From: Verrucomicrobiota bacterium
Lineage (GTDB): Bacteria; Verrucomicrobiota; Verrucomicrobiia; Chthoniobacterales; Terrimicrobiaceae
Reading direction: 5' to 3'
Length of the DNA: 64,000 nt
Assembly: GCA_026398275.1 (NCBI GenBank)
Contig: JAPLTF010000017.1
Span: 100,846 to 164,845 of the forward strand
Part shown: one piece after another, positions 7,949-17,747 of the stretch
Layout: every line of letters begins with the position of its first letter
How positions within the stretch are numbered: position 1 is the first letter of the stretch
Notes under the pieces: model-generated
Told to the model about the DNA's origin: nothing
Seen by the model: only the letters and a program-made list of their open reading frames with translations
Database searches by the model: none
Translations under genes and position numbers: made by a program

Positions 7949-10468
7949 TCAAACGATCTTGAAGTCCACCTGCTGCTTGAACATGTCCACCCGCGCGACG
8001 ATGACCTCGACCGTGGCACCGACCTGGTAGACTTTTTTCGATTTGCGTCCGACCAGCCGTCCGCGGGCGGGGTCGAGGACGTAAAAGTCCCCGTCCAGCG
8101 AGGAGACATGGACGAGGCCGGACAGCAGGAACTCGGGCAGCTCGACAAACATCCCGTAGTTTTTGACGTCGAGGATCGTCGCCTTGAACGACTGGCCGGT
8201 CCGCTTGGCGACCTGGAGTTGGAAGTATTCCAGCTTTTTCAGCCGGACCGATTCGCGCTCGGCATCGGACGCGGTCCGTTCCGTTGTGGAGATGTGATCC
8301 GCGGCGGTGGCGAGCGCGGTGGAGTCCGGGCCGGATTTCGTGAGGCCGAGCATGCGTTCCAGCCCGCGGTGGACGACGAGGTCGCTATAGCGGCGGATCG
8401 GGCTTGTGAAGTGCGTGTAGTCAGGTTTTGCGAGGCCGTAGTGGCCGATCGGGTCGGGAGAGTAGCGCGCGCGCTTGAGGCTCTTGAGCAGTGCGATTTT
8501 CACCGCAGATTCATGCGGTTGCCCCCTGAGCCCGGAGAGCAGCTTCTGGAGTTCGGGCCGCTGGGTCAGGTCGCCCGCGCGGACTCCCTGCCCGGCCGCG
8601 AATTCGCGGAATTCCAGCAGCTTCTCGGCATCCGGCTTCTCGTGGATGCGGTAAAGTGCGGGCTGGTTCCGAACCTTCAGTTCGCGGCCCACGAGTTCGT
8701 TCGCCAGGAGCATCATCTCCTCGATGAGCTGGTGCGAGATGTCGTTCTCGACCCGCTCGAGCCGGATCGGCGTACCCTTGTCATCGAGCCAGACTTTGAT
8801 CTCCGGGAAATCCAGATCGAGCGATCCGGCCGCGAAGCGCTTCTTGCGGAGGAGCGACGCCAACTCCCAGGCCACATGCACCCGCTCGGCCAACGCATCT
8901 CCGCCGGCGGGCTGCTTGAGAATTTCAAAGGCCTGCTTGTAGGTCAGACGCGCCGCGCTTTTGATGACCGACTTCGCGAACCGGACGGAGTGGATTTTCC
9001 CCGCCTTGTTGACCTCTGCGAACACCGAGAACGCCAGCCGCTCGACGCCGGGCTTGAGGCTGCAGATCCCGTTGCTGAGCGCCTCGGGGAGCATCGGGAT
9101 CACCCGGTCCGCGAGATAGACGCTGTTCCCGCGGGCGTAGGCCTCGCGGTCGAGCGTGGTCTTCGGCCGCACGTAGTGGGACACGTCTGCGATGTGGATG
9201 CCGAGTTTCCAGCCGGCGGCCGTCCGCTCGACGTCGATCGCATCGTCAAAATCCTTCGCGTCATCCGGGTCGATCGTGAAAATAAATTTCCCGCGCAGGT
9301 CCTCGCGTCGTGCCGCCTCGTGGGGATCGACCTCCGGCAAGACCCGTCCTGCCTCCTGCAAAACGGCAGGCGGAAAATCCGTCGGAAGCTGGTGCTTGCG
9401 GATGATCGAGAGCATGTCGACGCCGGGTTTCCCGACGGGCCCGAGCACCTCGATAATGTGGCCCTCCGGATTGACGTGGCGCGACGGCCAGGAATCCAGG
9501 TGGGCCACCACCTTGTCGCCGATGCTTGCCGACAGCGGCGGCACCGGCGCCTGAAGGTAGAGGTTGTGGACGAATCGCGGATCGTCCGCGACCAGGTAGA
9601 AGAAATTTTTCGACTTCTGGAGCGTGCCGACAATCGTCTCGTTTGCGCGGTTGAGGATCCGGATCACCCGCCCTTCGTGGACAGCCGCAGCCCCCGGGCG
9701 ACGGCCCTTCGGCCCGTCCACGGAGACCCGCGCGACCACCCGATCCCCGTGCATCGCCGTAAAGGAATTTTCCGCACTGATGAAGAGGTCCGGCTCGCCG
9801 GGCTTTTCGCTCAGAACATGCGCGGTCCCGCTCGCATGGAACTGGATGTTGCCCGTCAAAAGATCCGCCGCCTCCGGGATGATGAACCGGTCTTTCCGGA
9901 TTCTTGCGACATCGCCCGCCAGCTCCATGTCGCGCAGCAGCCCCAGCAGCTTCGTGCGAAGGGACGGCTCGAGATTCAATGCCTCCGAGATCTCGACCTT
10001 GTCCAGCGGACGCTCCGCGAGCAGCTTAAGAATATCCTGACGCAGCTTGGAAGAGGCTTCGCTGCCACCCCCGGGAACGGTGGGCTTGCGGGGCTGCTGC
10101 TCCGCGGGATGCAGGTGGCGCGGCTTTTCTGAGGGCTTGCGGGGATCATGCCTGCGCGGAACGCCAGCCTGACTGCGCGGCTCAGTCTCCAAACGGGCGG
10201 GACGCCCGTTCCCCTTGGAATTTGCAGCCGCTGCGGGCGCGCCCGCTTTCCGGTGTCCTCCGGCTTTTGCTCCACCGCGCACCTGTGCCGGCCCTCTCTG
10301 GTTCGCCTTCGGCTGCGCTTGCCCGGGGGCTCCCGCCGGGAGCTGCTGTCCCGCCTTTGCATTTTTCCTGCGTCTCCGGTTCCGAGATGACGAACGTCCG
10401 GACTCCGGTTTTGCGCCCCCTGTTTGTTGACTGCCACGAGGGCTCTGATGTTTCACAACCCCACCCAT
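7949..10468 (-). CDS. rnr: Ribonuclease R
   Basis: 839 aa from the ATG at 10468, which has an AGAGAGG Shine-Dalgarno just upstream. The first about 145 residues are a low-complexity basic tail (RNRRRRKNAKAG and further Lys/Arg/Gly/Pro/Gln). Then come a winged-helix region, cold-shock domains, the RNB catalytic domain with DPDDAKDFDDAIDV (four metal-binding Asp) and a C-terminal S1 domain (FKATILDVKNYGMFVELPE). It is a 3'-5' exoribonuclease for structured RNA. In most RNase R proteins the basic tail is C-terminal; here the basic region is at the N-terminus and the protein ends right after S1. A REP-like palindrome is translated within the tail. Confidence 0.95.
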   Translation of the reverse strand: MGGVVKHQSPRGSQQTGGAKPESGRSSSRNRRRRKNAKAGQQLPAGAPGQAQPKANQRGPAQVRGGAKAGGHRKAGAPAAAANSKGNGRPARLETEPRSQAGVPRRHDPRKPSEKPRHLHPAEQQPRKPTVPGGGSEASSKLRQDILKLLAERPLDKVEISEALNLEPSLRTKLLGLLRDMELAGDVARIRKDRFIIPEAADLLTGNIQFHASGTAHVLSEKPGEPDLFISAENSFTAMHGDRVVARVSVDGPKGRRPGAAAVHEGRVIRILNRANETIVGTLQKSKNFFYLVADDPRFVHNLYLQAPVPPLSASIGDKVVAHLDSWPSRHVNPEGHIIEVLGPVGKPGVDMLSIIRKHQLPTDFPPAVLQEAGRVLPEVDPHEAARREDLRGKFIFTIDPDDAKDFDDAIDVERTAAGWKLGIHIADVSHYVRPKTTLDREAYARGNSVYLADRVIPMLPEALSNGICSLKPGVERLAFSVFAEVNKAGKIHSVRFAKSVIKSAARLTYKQAFEILKQPAGGDALAERVHVAWELASLLRKKRFAAGSLDLDFPEIKVWLDDKGTPIRLERVENDISHQLIEEMMLLANELVGRELKVRNQPALYRIHEKPDAEKLLEFREFAAGQGVRAGDLTQRPELQKLLSGLRGQPHESAVKIALLKSLKRARYSPDPIGHYGLAKPDYTHFTSPIRRYSDLVVHRGLERMLGLTKSGPDSTALATAADHISTTERTASDAERESVRLKKLEYFQLQVAKRTGQSFKATILDVKNYGMFVELPEFLLSGLVHVSSLDGDFYVLDPARGRLVGRKSKKVYQVGATVEVIVARVDMFKQQVDFKIV
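10192..10210. repeat. REP-like hairpin inside rnr
   Basis: AACGGGCG-GGA-CGCCCGTT, an 8-bp perfect stem with a GGA triloop. It lies in the coding sequence of the basic N-terminal tail of RNase R, read as NGRPAR. The preceding CTCCAAACGGGCGG is also found near 34.28 kb. The design is the same as the hairpins at the ends of the transposase element in alaS. Confidence 0.6.
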
Positions 10469-10674
10469 CGCCTCTCTACAGGCCGTTGGCAAGAAATTGC
10501 TGCCACCGCCAAAACGCAGATGGCGGCTTCCCCCTGCCTCGCAACCAGTCCCGGATCGCGCGGAAATAACCACTCGATTTCGGGCATTTCAGCGTTCTCC
10601 GCTGCTCATGCCCCGGCTTTTTTACCCGCTATCCCTTTACCTGCCTTCGTTTCCCACTGCCGGACAGGCCCGAT

Positions 10675-13080
10675 CTAGCGCTTCGGACGCTTGGGCGGCG
10701 GCGCCTGCGATCCCTGCGGACTGAACCTCGGGATAATCTTCGGCCGCCAGGCGGGCTCGCCCACGGTGCCGGTCGAGATATACTCCAGGAGCTTGCTCAT
10801 CGGGTAAAAGACGATGCCCGGAATCCCCTTGGCATTGATCCGCATGCTCATGTCGAGGCGGCTGGTCATGAAATGGATGTCGCCCGCCCCGAACATGCTG
10901 AACCCCGCGCCTTCGATCACGAGGTTTTTCGTGTTGATGATCTCGTTCGCGGCGGTGAAATCGGCGGTCGCAATGCGCGCGGTCTGGTATCCCACGCCGG
11001 GCAGGATTGTCCCCAGGATGTCGGAGAACGGGCCGAGCACCGGGATGGCGAAGACGTTCCCGTCCTCGACTCGGATGCTCCCCGACCCGCGCATGAGGTT
11101 TTCCTCGCCGATGCGGGCTTGAAATTTGTAGTTTCCGCTCATCACCCCCTTCGAGTCATCGTAGTCGAAATAGAGTTTGGTCAGGCGCGCGAAGTTGACG
11201 CGGCTGAGCTTCACATCTGCTCCGAATGTCGGGTCTTGGGGATCGATCGAGACAACTGCTTTCAACGCCATGTCCCCCCCCATGAGCGAGGCTTTGCGGA
11301 CGTCGGCGTTGACTTTTGCGCCCACGACATTCACCAGCGCGGACGTCCTTCCAAAATGCAGCGTCCGGGAGAGAAGGTCGTAATCGAGCCCCTCGGCGGA
11401 TTCGATGCGGATCGCGAGGTTGTTCTTCGTCGGGTCCTTGAGGTGGACCTTGCCTTCGACCGTGGCGGAGGGCGGCGCCCGGAACCGGTAGGGCTTCACC
11501 GCATCCGCGATTTTGGGATCGATCCACATCAGGACATCGGCGGGAACCAGGGTCGAGCGGATGCCGTTCAGCCTCGCCTCCTGAAGCCCGACATCGTAGG
11601 CGAACGACCCCGTGCCACGCCCGTCGCCGGTCCTGACCAGAAAATCGCGGTATGTCACGCACCGGTCGCCGATTTCAAAATTCGATTCCGCGCTGTCGAG
11701 CCAGGCGCCGCGCATGGCCGTTCTCCCGAGCTTGATATGCCCTTTGCCGCGGATGTTGGCGAAATCGGGTTTGGTTCCGTGCAGCTCCACGGTGATGTCC
11801 GGGAGATCCTCAAACTCCATCTTGGAGAGGAACTCGCGCGTCTTCGGATCAAAGAGCGCCAGAAGCGAGCTCGGGGTGATCGAGTTCCGGGCGCTGAGCC
11901 GGAAATCTCCCGGCGCCACCCAGAGCTGGCCGGCAAAATTTCCACGACCGACCGAGAACTTCACATCGCGCGCATACAAAAACCCATCCTTCCACGCAAA
12001 GTGGCATCCGGCATCGCGGAACTCCGCACCCTTGAATGCCAGGGCGGGGGCAAGCGCCATCCCGGTCACCCGGATCTCCGGCTTGGCACCAAGATTCCCG
12101 GCCACGATGCGCGCCTCGATCTGCGGCGGTTTCGAAAAGACCAGGCTGCCAGCCGCCTCGCTCCTCCCGGATAGGATTTTGAGAAAAGGGACCGGATCGA
12201 GCGTCGAGAGCACGGCGGCATCCGCAGTGCCATCGCTCTTGGACCATTCTGCCGAAGCCTCCAATGCGCCCCGCTCATCCCGCAAAAACAGGCGGGAGAC
12301 CCGCAGGTTGCCATCCGAGTATTGGCCGTGCATTTCTGCGGCCTCCAGCTTCCAGCCTTTCCCGAGAACCTTCCCCGAGTGGATGGAGAAATTGTCGACC
12401 CGCAGGGAGTCCGGCCTGGCAAAATCCGCCTCCAACGAGGCCTGGAGCGTCGGCGGTCCCTCGGAAAACCTGACGGTGGCCAGTTGGCTCAAAACTTTCT
12501 GGACCAGATCGGAGCTGCTTCCGCCACCGGCACCCGCCGCTGGTTTGGATTTGAAGTTCAGCGAGGACGGGTTGAGAAAAAGCCCGGTGAGTTCCACGCG
12601 GACCCCCTCGACGATCCCCTCGAACCGGCTCAGGCGAAGCTGGTCCCCCTGGAGGCTGACCTCGGCGGAAACATCCTGCACGTCGAGCCGCGGAGCCGCG
12701 GAGCCGCTTCCCACCGGGATCGAGACGCCGGTGTTCTGGAGGGAGACCTTGTCGACGACGATGCGCCGCTGCGCAAGCTCGCTCAGGTTGAGCGAGAGCG
12801 CGATGCCGCTGATCCTGGCGATCAGTTGTCCGTCCTGGTTGCGATCATGAACCGCGATGTCCCGGGCCAGCAGACCGGCAAACGGATCCAACGCCAGCCG
12901 CCCGATCGAGACCTCGAACGCATTGCTGCTGAGAGCGCGGGCGAGGGCTTCCTTCGCGCCAAACCCGATCCCCACGTCACGAAGATAGAGAGCCGCCGCA
13001 GGAATCCCGACAAACACCAGCACCAGCACCAGCCTCATGGCATTCTTCCACAAAAAATGAATGACGGGATGGACCTTCAT
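10675..13080 (-). CDS. AsmA-like membrane-anchored beta-groove protein
   Basis: 801 aa. A signal-anchor helix (about 12-30) is followed by a long repetitive beta-rich body without Cys clusters or catalytic motifs. The C-terminal 250 residues match the AsmA-like C-terminal pattern (YKFQARIGEENLMRGSGSI, IPVLGPFSDILGTILPG, GDIHFMTSRLDMSMRI). Such proteins hang from the inner membrane and form hydrophobic grooves that carry lipids to the outer membrane. The tail is Pro/Lys-rich. Together with the YdbH-type gene at the start of the window this gives two members of the superfamily within 13 kb. Confidence 0.82.
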   Translation of the reverse strand: MKVHPVIHFLWKNAMRLVLVLVFVGIPAAALYLRDVGIGFGAKEALARALSSNAFEVSIGRLALDPFAGLLARDIAVHDRNQDGQLIARISGIALSLNLSELAQRRIVVDKVSLQNTGVSIPVGSGSAAPRLDVQDVSAEVSLQGDQLRLSRFEGIVEGVRVELTGLFLNPSSLNFKSKPAAGAGGGSSSDLVQKVLSQLATVRFSEGPPTLQASLEADFARPDSLRVDNFSIHSGKVLGKGWKLEAAEMHGQYSDGNLRVSRLFLRDERGALEASAEWSKSDGTADAAVLSTLDPVPFLKILSGRSEAAGSLVFSKPPQIEARIVAGNLGAKPEIRVTGMALAPALAFKGAEFRDAGCHFAWKDGFLYARDVKFSVGRGNFAGQLWVAPGDFRLSARNSITPSSLLALFDPKTREFLSKMEFEDLPDITVELHGTKPDFANIRGKGHIKLGRTAMRGAWLDSAESNFEIGDRCVTYRDFLVRTGDGRGTGSFAYDVGLQEARLNGIRSTLVPADVLMWIDPKIADAVKPYRFRAPPSATVEGKVHLKDPTKNNLAIRIESAEGLDYDLLSRTLHFGRTSALVNVVGAKVNADVRKASLMGGDMALKAVVSIDPQDPTFGADVKLSRVNFARLTKLYFDYDDSKGVMSGNYKFQARIGEENLMRGSGSIRVEDGNVFAIPVLGPFSDILGTILPGVGYQTARIATADFTAANEIINTKNLVIEGAGFSMFGAGDIHFMTSRLDMSMRINAKGIPGIVFYPMSKLLEYISTGTVGEPAWRPKIIPRFSPQGSQAPPPKRPKR

Positions 13081-13176
13081 CGCTCCGGCAATTCAAACAC
13101 GGAGAACAACGCGAGCACAGAGTAGATTTTTCCGGCAGCGTTGGGACATCCTAACCGAGCGGATTCCACTCCCCGC

Positions 13177-14496
13177 TCAGGCCGCAAGCGCCCGCGCTTT
13201 ATCGAAGCGGGCAAGCGTCCGGGCTTTGCCGAGGACCTCGAACATTTCATAGAGGCCCGGCCCCACCGAGCGCCCGCTCACGGCGACGCGGGCGGGATGG
13301 ACGAGTTCGCCGGCCTTCACCCCCATTGTAGCGGCGGTTTCTTTGAGTTTGAGCTCTATGACTGCGTGCGTCCAGTCGGAGAGGGCGGAGAGGGCGCTGC
13401 CGAGCGCCTGGAGGCGGTCGCCGGCCCCCGGCTTGGCGAGGCTTTTTGCCACCGCCTCGGGATCGAACGGATACTCCTCGGTGAAAAGAAACCCGATCCA
13501 GTCGGGAACGTCGCTCAGGTGCTTGACCTTCGGCTTCACGATCGCGAGGGCGGGGCGCAGGGCATCGATCGTTCCGTAGGAGACTCCGGCCTTGTCCACA
13601 AACGGCAGCGCGAGCTCCTCGAAACGCTCGAGGCTCATGTGCTGGAGGTGCTGGCCGTTGAGCCAAAAACATTTGTCGAGGTCGAAGATCGAGTTCCTGC
13701 GGTTGATCTGGCCGAGGTCGAAGAGCGAGAGGATCTCGGGAGTTTTGAGAAATTCGCGGTTCTCGCCCGGCGACCATCCGAGCAGGCAGAGATAATTCGC
13801 GACGGCTTCCGGCGTGTAGCCGAGGTCGAGGAAATACGTGATGCTCGATCCGCCGTCCCGCTTGCTGAGCTTCTTCCCCTCGTGGTTCAGGATGAGCGGA
13901 ATGTGCGCGAACTTCGGCGGGGTGGCCCCGAGCGCCTGATAGAGCTCGATGTGCTTCGGCGTGTTTGAGAGATGGTCCTCGCCGCGGATGACGTGGGTGA
14001 GCTGCATTTCGATGTCGTCCACCACGTTCACAAAGTGAAATATCCAGGATCCGTCCGGACGCCGGATCGTCATGTCCGGGTGCGTGGCCGGGTTCGACAT
14101 GTCGAATTCGATTTTGCCGCAGACGATGTCCTCGACGAGCACCGGCTTGCGCTGCGAGCGGAACCGGATCGCCCCGTTGTCCTCGTAGACGTGCCCGCCG
14201 GCTTCGAGGACCGCGAGATATTTTTCGTAGATGGCGTTGCGCTCGCTCTGCTGGTAGGGGCCGAATGGCCCGCCTTTGTCCGGGCCCTCGTCCCAATCGA
14301 GCCCGAGCCAGTTCAGCCCGTCGTAGATGACTTTGTAGGCTTCCTCCGTGTTCCGCGCCGCGTCGGTGTCCTCGATGCGGAGGATGAATTTCCCATCGTT
14401 CTGGCGCGCGTAGAGCCAGTTGAAAAGCGCGGTGCGCGCGCCTCCGACGTGAAGGAATCCTGTGGGCGATGGAGCGAAACGGGTGCGAACGGACAT
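13177..14496 (-). CDS. gltX: Glutamyl-tRNA synthetase
   Basis: 439 aa from the ATG at 14496, chosen because the catalytic fold starts at once (MSVRTRFAPSPTGFLHVGG). The class I signatures are HVGG (HIGH) near residue 14 and KLSKR (KMSKS) near 240. ARIEDTD-type (LRIEDTDAARN) and HVIRGEDHLSN motifs are in place, followed by the helical anticodon-binding region. The enzyme charges tRNA-Glu. It is slightly shorter than the common 460-490 residues, mainly at the C-terminus. Whether it also charges tRNA-Gln cannot be decided. Confidence 0.96.
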   Translation of the reverse strand: MSVRTRFAPSPTGFLHVGGARTALFNWLYARQNDGKFILRIEDTDAARNTEEAYKVIYDGLNWLGLDWDEGPDKGGPFGPYQQSERNAIYEKYLAVLEAGGHVYEDNGAIRFRSQRKPVLVEDIVCGKIEFDMSNPATHPDMTIRRPDGSWIFHFVNVVDDIEMQLTHVIRGEDHLSNTPKHIELYQALGATPPKFAHIPLILNHEGKKLSKRDGGSSITYFLDLGYTPEAVANYLCLLGWSPGENREFLKTPEILSLFDLGQINRRNSIFDLDKCFWLNGQHLQHMSLERFEELALPFVDKAGVSYGTIDALRPALAIVKPKVKHLSDVPDWIGFLFTEEYPFDPEAVAKSLAKPGAGDRLQALGSALSALSDWTHAVIELKLKETAATMGVKAGELVHPARVAVSGRSVGPGLYEMFEVLGKARTLARFDKARALAA

Positions 14497-14545
14497 CCGG
14501 AGAGAAAACGGGATTCCTGTCCGGAACTCAATCCGAATCCGGAAA

Positions 14546-15010
14546 TTACATCGCGCCCGCGCCGCCGGCCTGCTCGGCCACCTGCCTGAGCAGGGGACCA
14601 AACTGGCTCGACCAGAGGCCCATGAGCGGACGCTTGTCTTCAAATCCAGCCTCGCCTGCAGAGCTCACAGAAAACACCCTGGGGGCGAGCCGGTAATTGT
14701 TTGTGCCGGGGATCTGGTTGATGTTCACGCGCACCCGGATCGTCTGGGGATTGCCGAAGCTTCCCCACATCACGTTGGCAAACTTGTTGGAGCCTTTGTC
14801 GAAGGAAATCGAATTCGGGAAATTCGAGCCGCTGAGCTGGTATCCGGACTGGGGGAAGACCGCCTGCGCCGCAGCCACGATGGCGCTGGGGTTGGAGTTG
14901 ATGACGGTGACCGATCCCATGCCGCCGGAGCTTTCCACGGGCGAGGTCAGGCATCCGGTCATGAGGAGGGCAAGGGAGAAGGCAGCGAGGAGGGAAGCGC
15001 AGGTTTTCAT
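14546..15010 (-). CDS. Predicted lipoprotein of unknown function
   Basis: 154 aa from the ATG at 15010 (MKTCASLLAAFSLAL...), with lipobox LMTGC at about residue 20. The mature part has a small alpha/beta look: VTVINSNPSAIVAAAQAVFP, then strands INSISFDKG-like and RVRVNINQIPGTNNYRLAPRVF, and a Gly/Ala-rich end. No family is recognised with certainty. It lies 49 bp upstream of gltX on the same strand and may be co-transcribed. Confidence 0.75.
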   Translation of the reverse strand: MKTCASLLAAFSLALLMTGCLTSPVESSGGMGSVTVINSNPSAIVAAAQAVFPQSGYQLSGSNFPNSISFDKGSNKFANVMWGSFGNPQTIRVRVNINQIPGTNNYRLAPRVFSVSSAGEAGFEDKRPLMGLWSSQFGPLLRQVAEQAGGAGAM

Positions 15011-15097
15011 TGGCGGAAGTTTCAGCAGGGACCGCATGGCAGCGCAAGCCAATGGATCAACATTTTTGCCCCGGAATCATTCGCCAAATCATCCGGA

Positions 15098-16375
15098 TCA
15101 GGCTGCGACTGCCGGAGTGATGAGGTAAAGCTGGTCTCCGGCGCGGACTTTTTCCGGCACGGGAAATGAGGCGAGGACGCCCTGTTCGGCCAGGGCGACG
15201 GGGTGGCCGTCCTCTCCGACGTGAAGCTCAGTGACTTTGGTGCGGACGGCTCCGGTGGTGTTCCCCAGAATCCACACCTCATCCCCGACACGGACGGCCC
15301 CGGCGCGGACATGAACCTCCGCGACGCCGATGCGCGCGTAGTATTTGGTGATCTCGCCTGCAAAGATTTTCTTTTCGGTGGCCTGGGAATTCGATGTCGC
15401 CGCCCAGTCGCCGAGCGGTTTCCCCAGGTAGTAACCGCCCTCCCAGAAACCCCGGTGGAAGACTTTCTCAAGGTCCGCCATCCACTCGCCGGTTTCCCTC
15501 TTCGCCGGGAATCTTCCGTCCTTCCAGGCCTCGATCGCCTCGCGATACACGCGGACCACGGTGGAGACATAATCCGCAGATCGCCCGCGGCCTTCCAGCT
15601 TCAGAACAGACACGCCGGCATCGAGGATCTGATCGAGGAACGGCAGGGTGCAAAGATCTTTCGGCGACATCACCTGGTGCCCGTCGATCGCCAGCTCCTC
15701 GCCGGTCTCCTGATCGGTGACAAGGTAGTTCCGCCGGCAGGGCTGAAAACAGGCCCCCCTGTTCGCGGACGCCTTCGGACCGTAAAGGGAAAGGCTCATC
15801 TGGCATTTTCCGGAAAATGCCACGCAAAGCGCGCCGTGCGCAAAAATCTCGATCTCCACCGGATGTCCCGACGGCCCGACGATCCGATTTTTCCGAATCC
15901 CTTCAATAATGTCGCGGATTTGACCGAGGCCGAGTTCACGGGCCAGCACGATCACGTCGGCGAAGGTGGCGAAGAACTGCACGGCCGCGAGGTTCGTGAC
16001 GTTGGCCTGCACCGAGAGATGAATCGGCAGCCCCTCAGCCCGGGCGATCTGCAGGACGGCGAGGTCCGCTCCGATGAGCGCATCCACGCCCGCCTCCTTC
16101 GCCATCCGGCAAAGGCTCCCCGCCTCATCCAGCTCCCTGTCGAAGAGGATGGTGTTCAGCGTGAGATACGCCCGCGCTCCATGCCCATGGCATTTTGCGA
16201 CAATCTCCCCGAGGTCGCCGGCGGAGAAGTTGTTGGCCGACCGGGCACGCATGTTCATCTTCCCCACCCCGAAATACACGGAGCCCGCCCCGGCGTTGAG
16301 CGCAGCCGACAGCGACGCCCACGAGCCGGCCGGAGCCATGAGCTCGATGGATCGTGAAGGAGCTGCGGGATTCAT
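15098..16375 (-). CDS. Peptidase U32 family protein (TrhP/YegQ-like)
   Basis: 425 aa. The TIM-barrel-like N-terminal part begins IELMAPAGSWASLSAAL and carries the U32 signature EIFAHGALCVAFSGKC, followed by GRGACFQPCRRNY-like Cys residues (NRGACFQPCRR) that bind an Fe-S cluster in characterised members. A C-terminal beta-barrel (AGEITKYYARIGVAEV...) closes the protein. Despite the peptidase name, YegQ/TrhP and RlhA hydroxylate tRNA or rRNA, with prephenate as source. Here the tRNA-uridine type (TrhP) is the best guess. It is divergent from the helicase gene. Confidence 0.88.
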   Translation of the reverse strand: MNPAAPSRSIELMAPAGSWASLSAALNAGAGSVYFGVGKMNMRARSANNFSAGDLGEIVAKCHGHGARAYLTLNTILFDRELDEAGSLCRMAKEAGVDALIGADLAVLQIARAEGLPIHLSVQANVTNLAAVQFFATFADVIVLARELGLGQIRDIIEGIRKNRIVGPSGHPVEIEIFAHGALCVAFSGKCQMSLSLYGPKASANRGACFQPCRRNYLVTDQETGEELAIDGHQVMSPKDLCTLPFLDQILDAGVSVLKLEGRGRSADYVSTVVRVYREAIEAWKDGRFPAKRETGEWMADLEKVFHRGFWEGGYYLGKPLGDWAATSNSQATEKKIFAGEITKYYARIGVAEVHVRAGAVRVGDEVWILGNTTGAVRTKVTELHVGEDGHPVALAEQGVLASFPVPEKVRAGDQLYLITPAVAA

Positions 16376-16481
16376 GAAAACATCGTAGGGAAAATATCCG
16401 TCACGGGGGACAGAAAAATCGCCTGCCGATGTATCACCGGAACCTTGTTAATCCCGTCCATATTCATCAAAGTCCTTGCTC

Positions 16482-17747
16482 ATGCCATTTTCCGCACTCG
16501 GCCTCTCTGGTCCCCTGCTGCGCGCGGTTGCCGCGCGGGGTTACTCCACCCCGACACCCATTCAATCCGCCGCGATCCCGGCCATCCTGCGGGGCGGGGA
16601 TGTCTGGGCATCCGCGCGAACCGGTTCCGGCAAGACCGCCGCTTTTGTGCTCCCCATTCTGCAATTGCTGGGCGACGAGCCCCGTCGCCGCGGGCGTTTT
16701 GTCCGCGCATTGATCCTCGTTCCCACCCGCGAGCTGGCGGCGCAGATCGGCGAGGCGATCCGCCATTATGGCAGCCACCTGCCGCATCCGCTCAAAGCCC
16801 TGAGCATCTTCGGCGGGGTTTCGATCAATCCGCAAATGTTGGCGCTCGGTGGCGGCGCCGACATTCTTGTGGCCACACCAGGACGCCTGCTTGATTTGAT
16901 GGAGCGCAACGCATTGTCGCTGGCCATGGTGTCGGCCCTCGTCCTGGACGAGGCCGATCGCCTGCTCGAAGCCGGGTTCAGCGAAGAGCTCGGACGGATC
17001 CTCTCACAGGTGCCGGCAAGGCGGCAGAGCCTGCTTTTTTCCGCGACATTTCCCCCGGCGGTGCAGGCCCTCGCCACCGGCCTGCTCCGCGATCCCGTGC
17101 GCCTTGAAGCGCCCTCCGCGCCAGGGTCACAGCCGGATATCGTCCAGCGGGTCATCGAGGTGGATGCGCCGCGCCGCGCGCAGCTCCTCCGGCATCTCAT
17201 TCAGGAAAACCAATGGACGGGAGTGTTGGTATTCGTCGCCACCAAATACGCCACCGAGCACGTCGCGCAAAAACTCCGGCAGGCCGGCATCGTGGCGACC
17301 GCCCTGCACGGCGATCTCAGCCAGGGCGCGCGCAGCCAGGCCCTCGCGGATTTCAAGGCCGGCCATGTGCAGGTCCTCCTCGCCACCGACCTCGCCGCCC
17401 GCGGGATCGATATTCTCCGCCTCCCGGTCGTTGTGAATTTCGACCTGCCGCGCTCGGCGGTGGATTACACACACCGCATCGGCCGCACCGGCCGCGCCGG
17501 GGAGACGGGACTCGCCATCAGCTTTGTCAGCGCGGCCACACACGCCCACTTTTTGCTGATCGAAAAGCGGCACAACCTTGCGCTCCCGCGCGAGGAGATC
17601 AGGGGATTCGAACCCGTCGAAACCGAAGTCCCGGCCCCGCCCACAGGCGGCATCAAAGGCAGGCGCAAGAGCAAAAAGGACAAGCTCCGCGAGGCCATGT
17701 CGATGACGAAGCGGCATTTGACGTCGCCTTTGAGGAGGCGCTCGTAG
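16482..17747 (+). CDS. DEAD-box RNA helicase (RhlE type)
   Basis: 421 aa from the ATG at 16482 (a TTG two codons upstream is possible; neither has a clear Shine-Dalgarno). The motifs are in order: Q motif (YSTPTPIQ), Walker A ARTGSGKT, PTRELA, TPGR, DEAD, SAT, then LVFVATKYATE, ATDLAARGID and HRIGRTGRAG. A short basic tail follows (KGRRKSKKDK). It unwinds short RNA duplexes in ribosome assembly or mRNA decay. The last about 17 codons (EAMSMTKRHLTSPLRRRS) are the antisense reading of an alcohol dehydrogenase relic, so the original stop seems to have been lost and the C-terminus extended. Confidence 0.93.
   Translation: MPFSALGLSGPLLRAVAARGYSTPTPIQSAAIPAILRGGDVWASARTGSGKTAAFVLPILQLLGDEPRRRGRFVRALILVPTRELAAQIGEAIRHYGSHLPHPLKALSIFGGVSINPQMLALGGGADILVATPGRLLDLMERNALSLAMVSALVLDEADRLLEAGFSEELGRILSQVPARRQSLLFSATFPPAVQALATGLLRDPVRLEAPSAPGSQPDIVQRVIEVDAPRRAQLLRHLIQENQWTGVLVFVATKYATEHVAQKLRQAGIVATALHGDLSQGARSQALADFKAGHVQVLLATDLAARGIDILRLPVVVNFDLPRSAVDYTHRIGRTGRAGETGLAISFVSAATHAHFLLIEKRHNLALPREEIRGFEPVETEVPAPPTGGIKGRRKSKKDKLREAMSMTKRHLTSPLRRRS

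Noticed and set aside
7418..10132. A 904-codon open frame on the plus strand opposite RNase R
   Set aside because: It is the antisense shadow of a real GC-rich gene: RNase R motifs are intact on the minus strand and the plus-strand protein has Arg/Leu/Asp-rich composition without any fold.
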